From Acidimicrobiaceae bacterium (GTDB lineage: Bacteria; Actinomycetota; Acidimicrobiia; Acidimicrobiales; Ilumatobacteraceae), in contig VFMC01000122.1 in the NCBI GenBank assembly GCA_006515795.1, forward strand, positions 1-6,925: a stretch of DNA of 6,925 nucleotides, in the 5' to 3' direction. Positions 1 to 5,456 of this stretch are shown piece after piece. The stretch's first letter is position 1, and each line of letters begins with the position of its first letter. The position numbers and the translations under genes were made by a program. The notes below the pieces were generated by a model that was not told where the DNA came from, did no database searches, and saw only the letters and a program-made list of their open reading frames with translations.

Positions 1-903
1 GTGGCGATCCTTCTCATCGCCGGCTCGCATCTTTCGGTGTTCCTGGTGGAGGGAAGCGCGCACGTCCTGATCGCCGTCGCCGGATTCAACTTCTGGCGGT
101 TCCAGCTGGCATCGGTCGACAAGACCGACAGATCGACCGGAATCCTGGCCAGCGCGGCACGAATCGCCGTTCCGACCCTGATCTTCTCGGCGGTGTTGCT
201 GATCATCGACGAACTCTTCTACCCGATCAGCTTCTTGATGATCACCAACTTCGTCCCGCAACCTGATGTCGGCTTCCGTACCGACTTCTGGTTCGTCGAG
301 GCGTTGGTGCAGATCATGGTGTTGATGTTCGCGGTCTTCTCGGTCCCGGCGGTCCGCGCCTATCACCGCCGACGCCCGCTCCGGGCCGCCGCCATCGCTC
401 TCGCGGTCGGGCTGCTGGCCCGCTATGGGCTGGGCGCGGTCTGGAACCCCACCTACGGGGGCCTTCCGAAGACGCCGCACATCGTGCTGTGGTTGTTCAC
501 GCTCGGGTGGGCGACCGCCGCCTTCACGAGCGTCCGCCATCGCCTCGTGCTCACCGGCGTCGGTGCGTTGGCACTCCCGGGCTTCTTCGACTACGGCGGG
601 CGGGCGGTGATCATGGGGGTCGGTCTACTGGCGTTGATCTGGATCCCGAAGGTGCCCGTGCCGTGGCCGCTCAACCGCCTCGTGGCACTCATCGCCAACG
701 CGACGTTGTACATCTACCTCACCCACATCACGCTTCCGGAAGCGATCGGCTTCCAGCAGCCCATCGCGAAGCTGATCACCGCGGTCGTCGGCGGCATCGC
801 GATCAGCCTCGTCGCCGAACGGGTGATGCGGGTGGGGGAAACCCGGCTGCGTACAACGCTGCGCCAGCGACGCGACCCGGCGATGGCCCAACTCAGTCGA
901 TGA
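1..903 (+). CDS. Membrane acyltransferase (acyltransferase-3-like), 5' partial
   Basis: Three hundred residues are open to the left edge. GTG at base 1 is simply the first codon in the window, because family members normally begin with a further N-terminal helix. About eight or nine hydrophobic segments are visible, near residues 1-34, 50-73, 97-118, 128-148, 160-178, 182-196, 203-217, 226-243 and 257-273. They are separated by short basic loops (YHRRRPLR at 121-128), and the tail is basic and cytoplasmic-looking. The segment GSAHVLIAVAGFNFWRF (18-34) resembles the second-helix region of acyltransferase-3 proteins. ATLYIYLTH (234-242) resembles their late SYxLYLxH helix. Such enzymes transfer acyl groups across or at the membrane to sugars, lipids or cell-wall components; the substrate here cannot be told. 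The stop codon overlaps the end of the convergent regulator gene by 11 bp. The family call is moderate and the membrane topology is clear. Confidence 0.7.
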   Translation: MAILLIAGSHLSVFLVEGSAHVLIAVAGFNFWRFQLASVDKTDRSTGILASAARIAVPTLIFSAVLLIIDELFYPISFLMITNFVPQPDVGFRTDFWFVEALVQIMVLMFAVFSVPAVRAYHRRRPLRAAAIALAVGLLARYGLGAVWNPTYGGLPKTPHIVLWLFTLGWATAAFTSVRHRLVLTGVGALALPGFFDYGGRAVIMGVGLLALIWIPKVPVPWPLNRLVALIANATLYIYLTHITLPEAIGFQQPIAKLITAVVGGIAISLVAERVMRVGETRLRTTLRQRRDPAMAQLSR

Positions 904-1339
904 TCGGGCGGAGCACGAATCGACTCTCCGTCCGGGCCACGCCGGCTTCGGCTTTCAACCACCTGATGAAGCCGTCGAGCCCCTCGGCCCCGGCGCAGTC
1001 GACGATCATCGTGTAATCGCTCTGGCCGGTCACGTAGACCGCCAACGCCACCTCGTCGCGCGTCGCCAGCAGCGCTTCGAACGGCGCCGGATCGACGCCG
1101 GGCGGCAACCCGACATCGATGACGGCGCGCACCGTGCGGCCGAATGCAGCAGGGTTGACGACCGCCACGTAGCCCTTGATCAGGCCGCGGTCTTCGAGCT
1201 TGCGGACCCGATCGGCTACCGAGCTCGGCGCCAGGTGCACCCGCGCCGAGAGCTCGCGCCAACTGCAACGAGCGTTCCAACGGAGCTCTTCGATGATTCT
1301 CCGGTCGATTGCATCGATCACCATCGTTTCGTCGGCCAT
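893..1339 (-). CDS. Lrp/AsnC-family transcriptional regulator (AldR-like)
   Basis: A 148-residue protein of standard length for single Lrp/AsnC regulators. Residues 8-56 form the N-terminal winged helix-turn-helix, from IDAIDRRIIEELRWNARCSW through LAPSSVADRVRKLEDRGLIKGY, and a short linker follows. Residues 70-145 form the RAM ligand-binding and oligomerisation domain, with the effector-loop signature VTGQSDYTMIV (103-113). ATG at 1339 is chosen because the frame upstream runs through the divergent promoter and reads as non-protein. An ATG five codons further in (1324) is possible. A -10-like hexamer ends exactly 6 nt before 1339, which supports that start and a leaderless mRNA. The gene is divergent from ald across 62 bp. 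This is the arrangement of mycobacterial aldR-ald, where the regulator controls alanine dehydrogenase in response to amino acids. Its role as regulator of ald, and probably of itself, is inferred from position and the shared palindrome. Confidence 0.93.
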   Translation of the reverse strand: MADETMVIDAIDRRIIEELRWNARCSWRELSARVHLAPSSVADRVRKLEDRGLIKGYVAVVNPAAFGRTVRAVIDVGLPPGVDPAPFEALLATRDEVALAVYVTGQSDYTMIVDCAGAEGLDGFIRWLKAEAGVARTESRFVLRPIID

Positions 1340-1345
1340 CGAGCC

Positions 1346-1374
1346 AGTTTGACCCAGATCTCGCCGTTGATCAA
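1346..1374 (-). promoter_or_regulatory. Predicted promoter of the Lrp-type regulator
   Basis: Read on the minus strand, TTGATC (1374-1369) is a 4/6 match to the -35 consensus TTGACA. A 17-bp spacer separates it from CAAACT (1351-1346), which keeps the key A at -11 and T at -7. The hexamer ends 6 nt before the ATG at 1339, so transcription would begin at the A of the start codon. No Shine-Dalgarno sequence is present. The -35 box lies inside the central palindrome, so a protein bound there would block it. This is prediction from spacing and consensus only. Confidence 0.5.
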
Positions 1375-1379
1375 CGGCG
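1362..1379. promoter_or_regulatory. Perfect 18-bp palindrome, candidate Lrp/AldR operator
   Basis: CGCCGTTGATCAACGGCG is a perfect inverted repeat with no spacer. It lies 22 nt from the regulator start (1340-1361) and 22 nt from the ald start (1380-1401), exactly midway in the divergent region. Its core TTGATCAA supplies the predicted -35 box of both promoters. Lrp/AsnC proteins bind dyad-symmetric sites of about this size next to their own genes and targets, so this is the natural operator candidate. Binding is inferred, not shown. Confidence 0.65.
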
Positions 1380-1395
1380 CCGACGCGCCGATGAT
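1367..1395 (+). promoter_or_regulatory. Predicted promoter of ald
   Basis: TTGATC (1367-1372) serves as the -35 box, followed by a 17-bp spacer and GATGAT (1390-1395) as the -10 box. The -10 box ends 6 nt before the ATG at 1402, predicting a leaderless transcript, and no Shine-Dalgarno sequence precedes the start. The -35 overlaps the minus-strand -35 of the regulator inside the palindrome. A second short palindrome, ATGGCGCCAT (1394-1403), spans the end of the -10 box and the first bases of the gene. Confidence 0.5.
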
Positions 1396-1401
1396 GGCGC
1401 C

Positions 1402-2535
1402 ATGACTGCACCCGTGATCAGCACCGTAGGTGTCCCCAAGGAGATCAAGACCGCCGAGCACCGCGTGGCGACGACCCCCGACGGAGTCCGAGAGTTCGAA
1501 CGACTCGGCATCGACGTGTTCGTCGAGACCGGGGCCGGCGAAGGCGCCAGCTTCAGCGACGACGACTATCGCGCCGCCGGCGCCGACATCGTGCCGACAG
1601 CCGCCGATGCCTGGAGCCAGCAGATGGTCGTGAAGGTCAAGGAGCCGAAGGCCGAGGAGTTCGGCTTCCTGCGCGCCGACCTGACACTGTTCACCTACCT
1701 GCACTTGGCTGCCTATCCCGAGGTGGCCGCCGCGCTGATCGCGTCGGCTTGCACGTCATTCGCCTACGAGACCGTGCAGTTGCCCGGCGGCGCGCTACCA
1801 CTGTTGGCACCGATGAGCGAGGTGGCCGGACGACTGGCGCCGCAGATGGGCGCCCACTACCTCGAGCGCCACAACGGCGGCCGTGGCGTGCTGATGGGCG
1901 GCGCACCCGGCGTGCAGCCGGCCAAGGTGGTCGTGCTCGGCGCCGGCAACGTCGGCTGGAACTCGGCATGGATCGCCGCGGGCATGGAGGCCGAAGTGGT
2001 GCTGTTCGACAAGAACCTCGATCGCCTGCGCTGGGTCGATCAGATCAACAAGGGACGAATCGTCACGCTCGCCTCAAATCGCGGCGCGCTCGAACGCAAC
2101 ATCGCCGACGCCGACCTCGTGATCGGAGCCGTGCTCGTGGCCGGCGGCCGCGCCCCGGTGGTGGTCACCGAGGACATGGTGCGCACGATGAAGCCCGGTG
2201 CAGTCATCGTCGACGTGGCCATCGATCAGGGTGGATGCATCGAGACGATCCACGAGACCACTCACAACGATCCGGTGTACTTCCTCCACGGAGTGCTGCA
2301 CTACGCCGTCGGCAACATGCCCGGCGCCGTGCCGCACACCAGCACCTACGCGCTCACCAACGCGACGCTTCCGTACCAGATCGAGCTGGCCAGGTTCGGT
2401 CCGGCCGGCGCCACCTCGCGTGACGCTGCGCTGGCGCTCGGCCTCAACACCCATGCCGGGCACGTCACAAACGCTCCGGTGGCCGAGTTCCTCGGCGCAC
2501 AGTTCGTCGAGCCGCACGCCGCCCTCACCACGTAG
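1402..2535 (+). CDS. ald: Alanine dehydrogenase
   Basis: A 377-residue protein, close to the roughly 371 residues usual for Ald. It catalyses reversible oxidative deamination of L-alanine to pyruvate and ammonia with NAD, in the cytoplasm, linking amino-acid nitrogen to central carbon and redox balance. The N-terminal half opens with the family signature VGVPKEIKTAEHRVATTPDG (9-28). R21, K80 (KVKEP) and H101 (YLHLA) match the pyruvate-binding and catalytic residues known in the mycobacterial enzyme. The Rossmann segment VVVLGAGNVGWNSAWIAAGM (176-195) is followed by D203, which contacts the NAD ribose. D275 lies in VDVAIDQGGC. NMPGAVPHTSTYALTNATLP (305-324) is a conserved C-terminal block. The glycine loop reads GAGNVG rather than the commoner GGGVVG or GAGVVG. 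An in-frame ATG at 1309 is rejected as start because it would run through the promoter. The gene is divergent from its likely Lrp-type regulator, and its TAG stop lies in a tandem repeat. Confidence 0.96.
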   Translation: MTAPVISTVGVPKEIKTAEHRVATTPDGVREFERLGIDVFVETGAGEGASFSDDDYRAAGADIVPTAADAWSQQMVVKVKEPKAEEFGFLRADLTLFTYLHLAAYPEVAAALIASACTSFAYETVQLPGGALPLLAPMSEVAGRLAPQMGAHYLERHNGGRGVLMGGAPGVQPAKVVVLGAGNVGWNSAWIAAGMEAEVVLFDKNLDRLRWVDQINKGRIVTLASNRGALERNIADADLVIGAVLVAGGRAPVVVTEDMVRTMKPGAVIVDVAIDQGGCIETIHETTHNDPVYFLHGVLHYAVGNMPGAVPHTSTYALTNATLPYQIELARFGPAGATSRDAALALGLNTHAGHVTNAPVAEFLGAQFVEPHAALTT

Positions 2536-2571
2536 CCTCCACCCGTAGCCTCCACCCGTAGCCTCCACCCG
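2531..2571 (+). repeat. 13-bp tandem repeat, about 3.2 copies, at the ald stop
   Basis: The unit CGTAGCCTCCACC occurs perfectly at 2531-2543, 2544-2556 and 2557-2569, followed by two more bases of a fourth copy. The first copy contains the ald stop codon TAG (2533-2535). Because 13 is not a multiple of 3, the three TAGs fall in all three forward frames. The transcript is C-rich and G-poor, which is rut-like, and the minus strand has many short G-runs. The rest of the gap to the P450 (2572-2648) holds only a weak 5-bp hairpin (2581-2596) and the P450 promoter; no strong intrinsic terminator was seen. Confidence 0.9.
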
Positions 2572-2636
2572 GCGCACCCTGGGTTGCTCGAAACCCTCGG
2601 GTCGGCTCGACTCCCGGTTCGTCGGAGCAGACGATC

Positions 2637-2642
2637 TAGCGT
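2637..2642 (+). promoter_or_regulatory. Predicted -10 box of the P450 gene
   Basis: TAGCGT fits the actinobacterial TANNNT -10 motif and ends 6 nt before the ATG at 2649, placing the predicted transcription start at the A of the start codon. There is no purine-rich ribosome binding site; the 6 nt before ATG are TCTCCC. No good -35 box is seen at 16-18 bp, which is common in actinobacteria. Confidence 0.45.
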
Positions 2643-2648
2643 TCTCCC

Positions 2649-3866
2649 ATGGCCACGCCCGTACAGGAACTCGCGCTCCCCGAGATCAGCTTCGCCGACG
2701 GCAACTCCGAGACGCGGCGAGCCGCGTTCCGCGAACTGGGCGACGACGACTGGCTGTACCGAAGTCCCATCGGCTACGGCGTCGCCCGCTACGAAGACGT
2801 CGTCGGCATCCTCCGCGACAAGCGGTGGCACAGCGCATCGGGGCGCATCCCCGAGTTGATGGGCATCACCCGTCAGGACTTCCTCTCCCGTCAACGAGGC
2901 AGCATCTTGTCGGCCGAGGGCGACGAGCACACGCGCCTCCGGCGCCTCGTTGCACCGGCGTTCTCGCCTCGCGCCGCTGATCGCCTGAGGCCGTTCATGC
3001 GTGAGGTCATGAACCGCCTCGTCGACTCCGTGGCGCCCACCGGCCGTGCCGACTTCGTCGCCGACATCACCGAGCCCTATCCGATCCCGATCATCTGCGA
3101 GCTGCTCGGAGCACCGAAGAGCGACTGGCAGCTCTTCAGCCGGCTGGCGAGCGACATCCTCGAGATCTTCTCCGCCGATCTGGCCGACAAGATAGACCTG
3201 GTGATGAGTGCTCAGAACGAGCTCGACGCCTACACCCGCGGCCTCATCGCCGAGCGGCGGGCCAAGCCGGCCGACGACCTGCTCACCGATCTGATCACGG
3301 CCGAGGAGGCCGGCGACAAGCTGAGCAACGACGAACTGGTGATGATGGTGAACGCCGTGATCGTCGGCGGAACCGACACCACGCGCAACCAGCTCGGATG
3401 CGCCGTCGCACTCTTCGCCGAGCACCTCGACCAATGGGCGTTGCTGGCCGAGCAGCCCGAGCTCGCCGGCCGCGCCGTGGAGGAGACCATGCGCTACTTC
3501 GGCGCGGTGCGAGGCACCGCCCGATTCGCCAGCTGCGACATCGAGTACCGCGATGTCCTGTTCCCCGCCGGCACGTTCATCGGGCTCGGTCTCGCCGAGG
3601 CGAACCGGCAAGGAGACCACTTTCCCGAGCCCGACCGGTTCGACATCACCACGCCAGCGCCCGAGCATCCCCAACTCACGTTCGGCTCCGGCATCCACTA
3701 CTGCCTCGGCGCCGCGCTCGCCCGCGCCGAGCTGCAAGAGGCCCTGCCGCTGCTGGCCCGGCGCCTGCCCAACCTGCGAATCGACGGGCAGATCACCTGG
3801 AAGCCCGACGGCGTCGGGATATTCGGTCCGGCCCGCATGCCGATCGTGTTCGACCAGCTTCGCTGA
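2649..3866 (+). CDS. Cytochrome P450 (soluble bacterial CYP)
   Basis: A 405-residue protein, the usual length for soluble bacterial P450s, with no signal or membrane anchor. The C-helix motif EHTRLRRLVAPAFSPR (93-108) supplies H94 and R98 for the haem propionates. The I-helix oxygen-activation motif VGGTDTT (239-245) is intact with D243 and T244. The K-helix ExxR is E279-R282 (ETMR). The haem loop FGSGIHYCLGAALAR (345-359) provides the axial thiolate C352. PEPDRFDI (327-334) is the meander region. All catalytic signatures are present, so an active monooxygenase using electrons from a ferredoxin/reductase is expected. No redox partner is encoded in the window, so electrons must come from elsewhere. 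The substrate cannot be read from sequence; bacterial relatives act on steroids, fatty acids, terpenoids or secondary metabolites. ATG at 2649 is supported by the -10 box placed for leaderless expression. The gene converges with the small zinc-ribbon gene across 17 bp. Confidence 0.96.
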   Translation: MATPVQELALPEISFADGNSETRRAAFRELGDDDWLYRSPIGYGVARYEDVVGILRDKRWHSASGRIPELMGITRQDFLSRQRGSILSAEGDEHTRLRRLVAPAFSPRAADRLRPFMREVMNRLVDSVAPTGRADFVADITEPYPIPIICELLGAPKSDWQLFSRLASDILEIFSADLADKIDLVMSAQNELDAYTRGLIAERRAKPADDLLTDLITAEEAGDKLSNDELVMMVNAVIVGGTDTTRNQLGCAVALFAEHLDQWALLAEQPELAGRAVEETMRYFGAVRGTARFASCDIEYRDVLFPAGTFIGLGLAEANRQGDHFPEPDRFDITTPAPEHPQLTFGSGIHYCLGAALARAELQEALPLLARRLPNLRIDGQITWKPDGVGIFGPARMPIVFDQLR

Positions 3867-3874
3867 AAGTCAGC
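3862..3874. terminator. Small hairpin at the P450 stop, weak terminator candidate
   Basis: GCTGA-AAG-TCAGC is a perfect 5-bp stem with a 3-nt loop that contains the P450 stop codon. It lies in the 17-bp gap between two convergent genes, where a bidirectional terminator would be useful. There is no T-tract on either side and the stem is short, so function is doubtful. Confidence 0.2.
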
Positions 3875-3883
3875 CGGCGACGG

Positions 3884-4054
3884 TCAGTCGCAGCAGCTGT
3901 CGCGCCAACCGCACCCACGGCACTTGAAGTGCGCATGCTCCGGGTGAAGGTCGCCGCCGCACAGCGGACACTCGGCGAACACAGCCAAGCGCGTGCAGCT
4001 GTCGAGAGGCGAGGAGGTCGCCGTTGCGCTGGCGATGTGCTGGTCGGCGGTCAT
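3884..4054 (-). CDS. Small cysteine-rich zinc-ribbon-like protein
   Basis: A 56-residue protein of unknown function. It has a polar, Ala/Ser/Thr-rich N-terminus (1-24), then a compact cysteine domain: C29-P-L-C32-G-G, H37, H40, H42, C45-R-G-C48-G-W, ending in R-D-S-C54-C55-D. Two CxxC(G) knuckles 13 residues apart are typical of a zinc ribbon, and the terminal CC pair adds further possible ligands. The motif combination CPLCGGxLxPEHAHxxC, CGW and DSCC resembles short uncharacterised proteins I recall from other GC-rich bacteria, but I cannot name a family. Codon third positions are mostly G or C and the cysteines sit in one frame only, which argues for a real gene. A -10-like CACACT ends 6 nt before the ATG at 4054, and no Shine-Dalgarno is present. 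The gene is divergent from the MFS transporter over 70 bp. Possible roles are metal or redox sensing or protein binding; none is shown. Confidence 0.78.
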   Translation of the reverse strand: MTADQHIASATATSSPLDSCTRLAVFAECPLCGGDLHPEHAHFKCRGCGWRDSCCD

Positions 4055-4060
4055 GTGTCA

Positions 4061-4066
4061 AGTGTG
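4061..4066 (-). promoter_or_regulatory. Possible -10 box of the zinc-ribbon gene
   Basis: On the minus strand CACACT keeps A at -11 and T at -7 relative to the ATG at 4054, the same leaderless spacing as three other genes here. The match is weak at the first position and no -35 box is recognisable. It overlaps the imperfectly spaced inverted repeat TGTCA-AGTG-TGACA (4056-4069 on the plus strand). Confidence 0.3.
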
Positions 4067-4102
4067 ACATCGGCCGATCCGCGATCCGGGCATCTCGGCG
4101 CG

Positions 4103-4108
4103 TAATCT
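4103..4108 (+). promoter_or_regulatory. Predicted -10 box of the MFS transporter
   Basis: TAATCT is a good TANNNT match. It predicts transcription starting at A4115, which gives a 10-nt leader before the ATG at 4125. The leader holds GGG (4117-4119), at best a weak ribosome site. No clear -35 box lies 16-18 bp upstream. The predicted start falls at the centre of the inverted repeat at 4105-4126. Confidence 0.45.
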
Positions 4109-4126
4109 TGACCCACGGGTCAAGAT
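4105..4126. promoter_or_regulatory. 22-bp inverted repeat, candidate operator of the MFS gene
   Basis: Arms ATCTTGACCC and GGGTCAAGAT are perfect 10-bp complements separated by AC. The element overlaps the last four bases of the -10 box, is centred on the predicted transcription start, and ends at the second base of the start codon. A repressor bound here would block transcription. Regulators of efflux-type MFS genes (TetR, MarR and similar) commonly use dyads of this size, but no regulator gene is adjacent. An RNA hairpin is a less likely reading because only the right half would be transcribed from the predicted start. Confidence 0.65.
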
Positions 4127-5456
4127 GCAGATCGAACCAACTGAACTCGAGCCAGTCGGCGAGATCGTCCGAACGGCGGCACGCCCAGGCAGCGCCAGGG
4201 CTGCTCTCGCCTATCCCGACTTCCGGCGGATGTGGCTCGGTTCGTTCGCCAGCAACGTCGGCACCTGGATGCAGAACGTCGTGCTTCCCGCGTACATCTA
4301 CGAGCGAACCGGGCGGGCCTCGATGGTCGGCTTGCTCGTCTTCGCCCAACTCGGTCCGCTCCTGCTGCTCTCGATACCGGCCGGTGTCATCGCCGATCGC
4401 TTCGACCGCCGCCGCTGGCTGGTCGCGATGCAGATCACCCAACTGCTGTTTTCGATCGCGCTCGCACCACTCGCAGCCTCCGACGCCCCGATCTGGTCGC
4501 TGTTCCTCGTGGCCATGGGTGTCGGCGTTGGCAACGCGCTCAACGCCCCGGCGTGGTCGGCAGTGCTGCCCACGATGGTGAGCAGGGAGGACCTCCCCGG
4601 ATCGATCTCGCTGAACTCCACGATGATCAACGGTTCGCGGGTGATCGGCCCGATCGTCGTCGCGGTGCTCAGCCCGTTCGGCGTCACGACGGCGCAGTTC
4701 TTCCTCATCAACGCAGCGACATACATGTTCGTGGTGCTCGCCCTCCTCCGGGTACGGCTGCCACCGCCGCCGGTGGTGAAGCACGAGAAGGGGTGGCGCC
4801 AGTTCTCGGCCGGCTTGCGCCTCGCCCGCAGCAAGCCCGTCGCCAGCCGGTTGCTGCTCTCGCTCACCACGTTCTCGTTCCTCTCGCTCCCCTACGTCGG
4901 CCTGTTCCCGGCCGTGGCCAGCCTCAACTTCGGCATCGCCGAGAAGTCGTCGGCCTACAAGTGGCTGTACGCGACGTGGGGCTTCGGCGCCTGCCTCGGC
5001 GGTCTGGCGATCGGCACCGTGTTCGTCGGCGTCGACAAACGACGGCTGATCCGAATCGGGTTCGCTGCCTTCGCGGCTTGCCTCACCGCGTTCGCGGTCG
5101 CCCGCGAGCCGTACGGCGGATTCGTCGCCGGCTTCCTCCTGGGCTTCGCCTACTTCGGCACGACCACGTCGATGCTCACGGTGATGCAAAGTCGACTCGC
5201 CGACCACGAACGGGGACGCGTGATGAGCCTGTGGTTCATGGCCTTCGGTGGCACCGTGCCGCTCGGCAACCTCGTCTTCGGACCGGTGATCGACGCGATC
5301 GGGGCCAGATGGGTGCTGCTCGGCGGCGCGCTGTGGGCAGCCTGGTTGAGTTGGTGGTGCAACATCGAGGCGATCGACGCCAGGACCCACCAGCAGGTCC
5401 TCCCGCTCGATCACACAGCCGTGCTCGACGAGCACGGCATCACCGCGGGCGACTAG
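4125..5456 (+). CDS. MFS transporter, EntS/MFS_3-type putative exporter
   Basis: A 443-residue integral membrane protein with about twelve hydrophobic segments in two halves, split by a cytoplasmic loop near 211-242 (RLPPPPVVKHEKGW onwards). The opening LAYPDFRRMWLGSFASNVGTWMQNV motif region (29-53) is characteristic of the MFS_3 (transmembrane secretion effector / enterobactin exporter EntS) group. Motif A between helices 2 and 3 is GVIADRFDRRR (87-97), with D91 and the arginines intact. NALNAPAWSAVLP (137-149) and SLNSTMINGSRVIGP (162-176) match family helix 4-5 features, and ERGRVMSLWFMAFGGTVPLG (362-381) matches the second-half signature. Relatives export siderophores, drugs or metabolites by proton antiport; the substrate here is unknown. 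The 28-residue N-terminal tail before the first helix is hydrophilic. The start is chosen from the -10 box and lack of an upstream alternative. The gene is divergent from the zinc-ribbon gene and its stop overlaps that of the convergent cyclic-di-GMP gene. Confidence 0.93.
   Translation: MQIEPTELEPVGEIVRTAARPGSARAALAYPDFRRMWLGSFASNVGTWMQNVVLPAYIYERTGRASMVGLLVFAQLGPLLLLSIPAGVIADRFDRRRWLVAMQITQLLFSIALAPLAASDAPIWSLFLVAMGVGVGNALNAPAWSAVLPTMVSREDLPGSISLNSTMINGSRVIGPIVVAVLSPFGVTTAQFFLINAATYMFVVLALLRVRLPPPPVVKHEKGWRQFSAGLRLARSKPVASRLLLSLTTFSFLSLPYVGLFPAVASLNFGIAEKSSAYKWLYATWGFGACLGGLAIGTVFVGVDKRRLIRIGFAAFAACLTAFAVAREPYGGFVAGFLLGFAYFGTTTSMLTVMQSRLADHERGRVMSLWFMAFGGTVPLGNLVFGPVIDAIGARWVLLGGALWAAWLSWWCNIEAIDARTHQQVLPLDHTAVLDEHGITAGD

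Noticed and set aside
1309..1401. Upstream in-frame ATG that would lengthen ald by 31 residues
   Set aside because: The extension runs through the palindrome and both predicted promoters, reads RR- and P-rich, and Ald proteins begin near the VGVPKE motif.
1340..1411. Upstream in-frame ATG that would lengthen the Lrp-type regulator by 24 residues
   Set aside because: It would start inside the ald coding region and cross the divergent promoter; the added residues are not Lrp-like.
2581..2596. Hairpin GGGTT-GCTCGA-AACCC after ald as an intrinsic terminator
   Set aside because: Only a 5-bp stem with two A-T pairs and no T-tract follows; too weak to call.
2346..3737. Open frame (463 codons) on the minus strand opposite ald and the P450
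   Set aside because: No domain signature, biased charged composition, and it spans the end of one strong gene and most of another.
3870..5435. Long open frame (521 codons) on the minus strand opposite the MFS gene
   Set aside because: It is rich in E, R, H and G with no hydrophobic core or known motif, as expected for the antisense of GC-rich coding DNA. The plus-strand MFS protein has clear helices and family motifs over the same DNA, and the zinc-ribbon gene uses a different minus frame.
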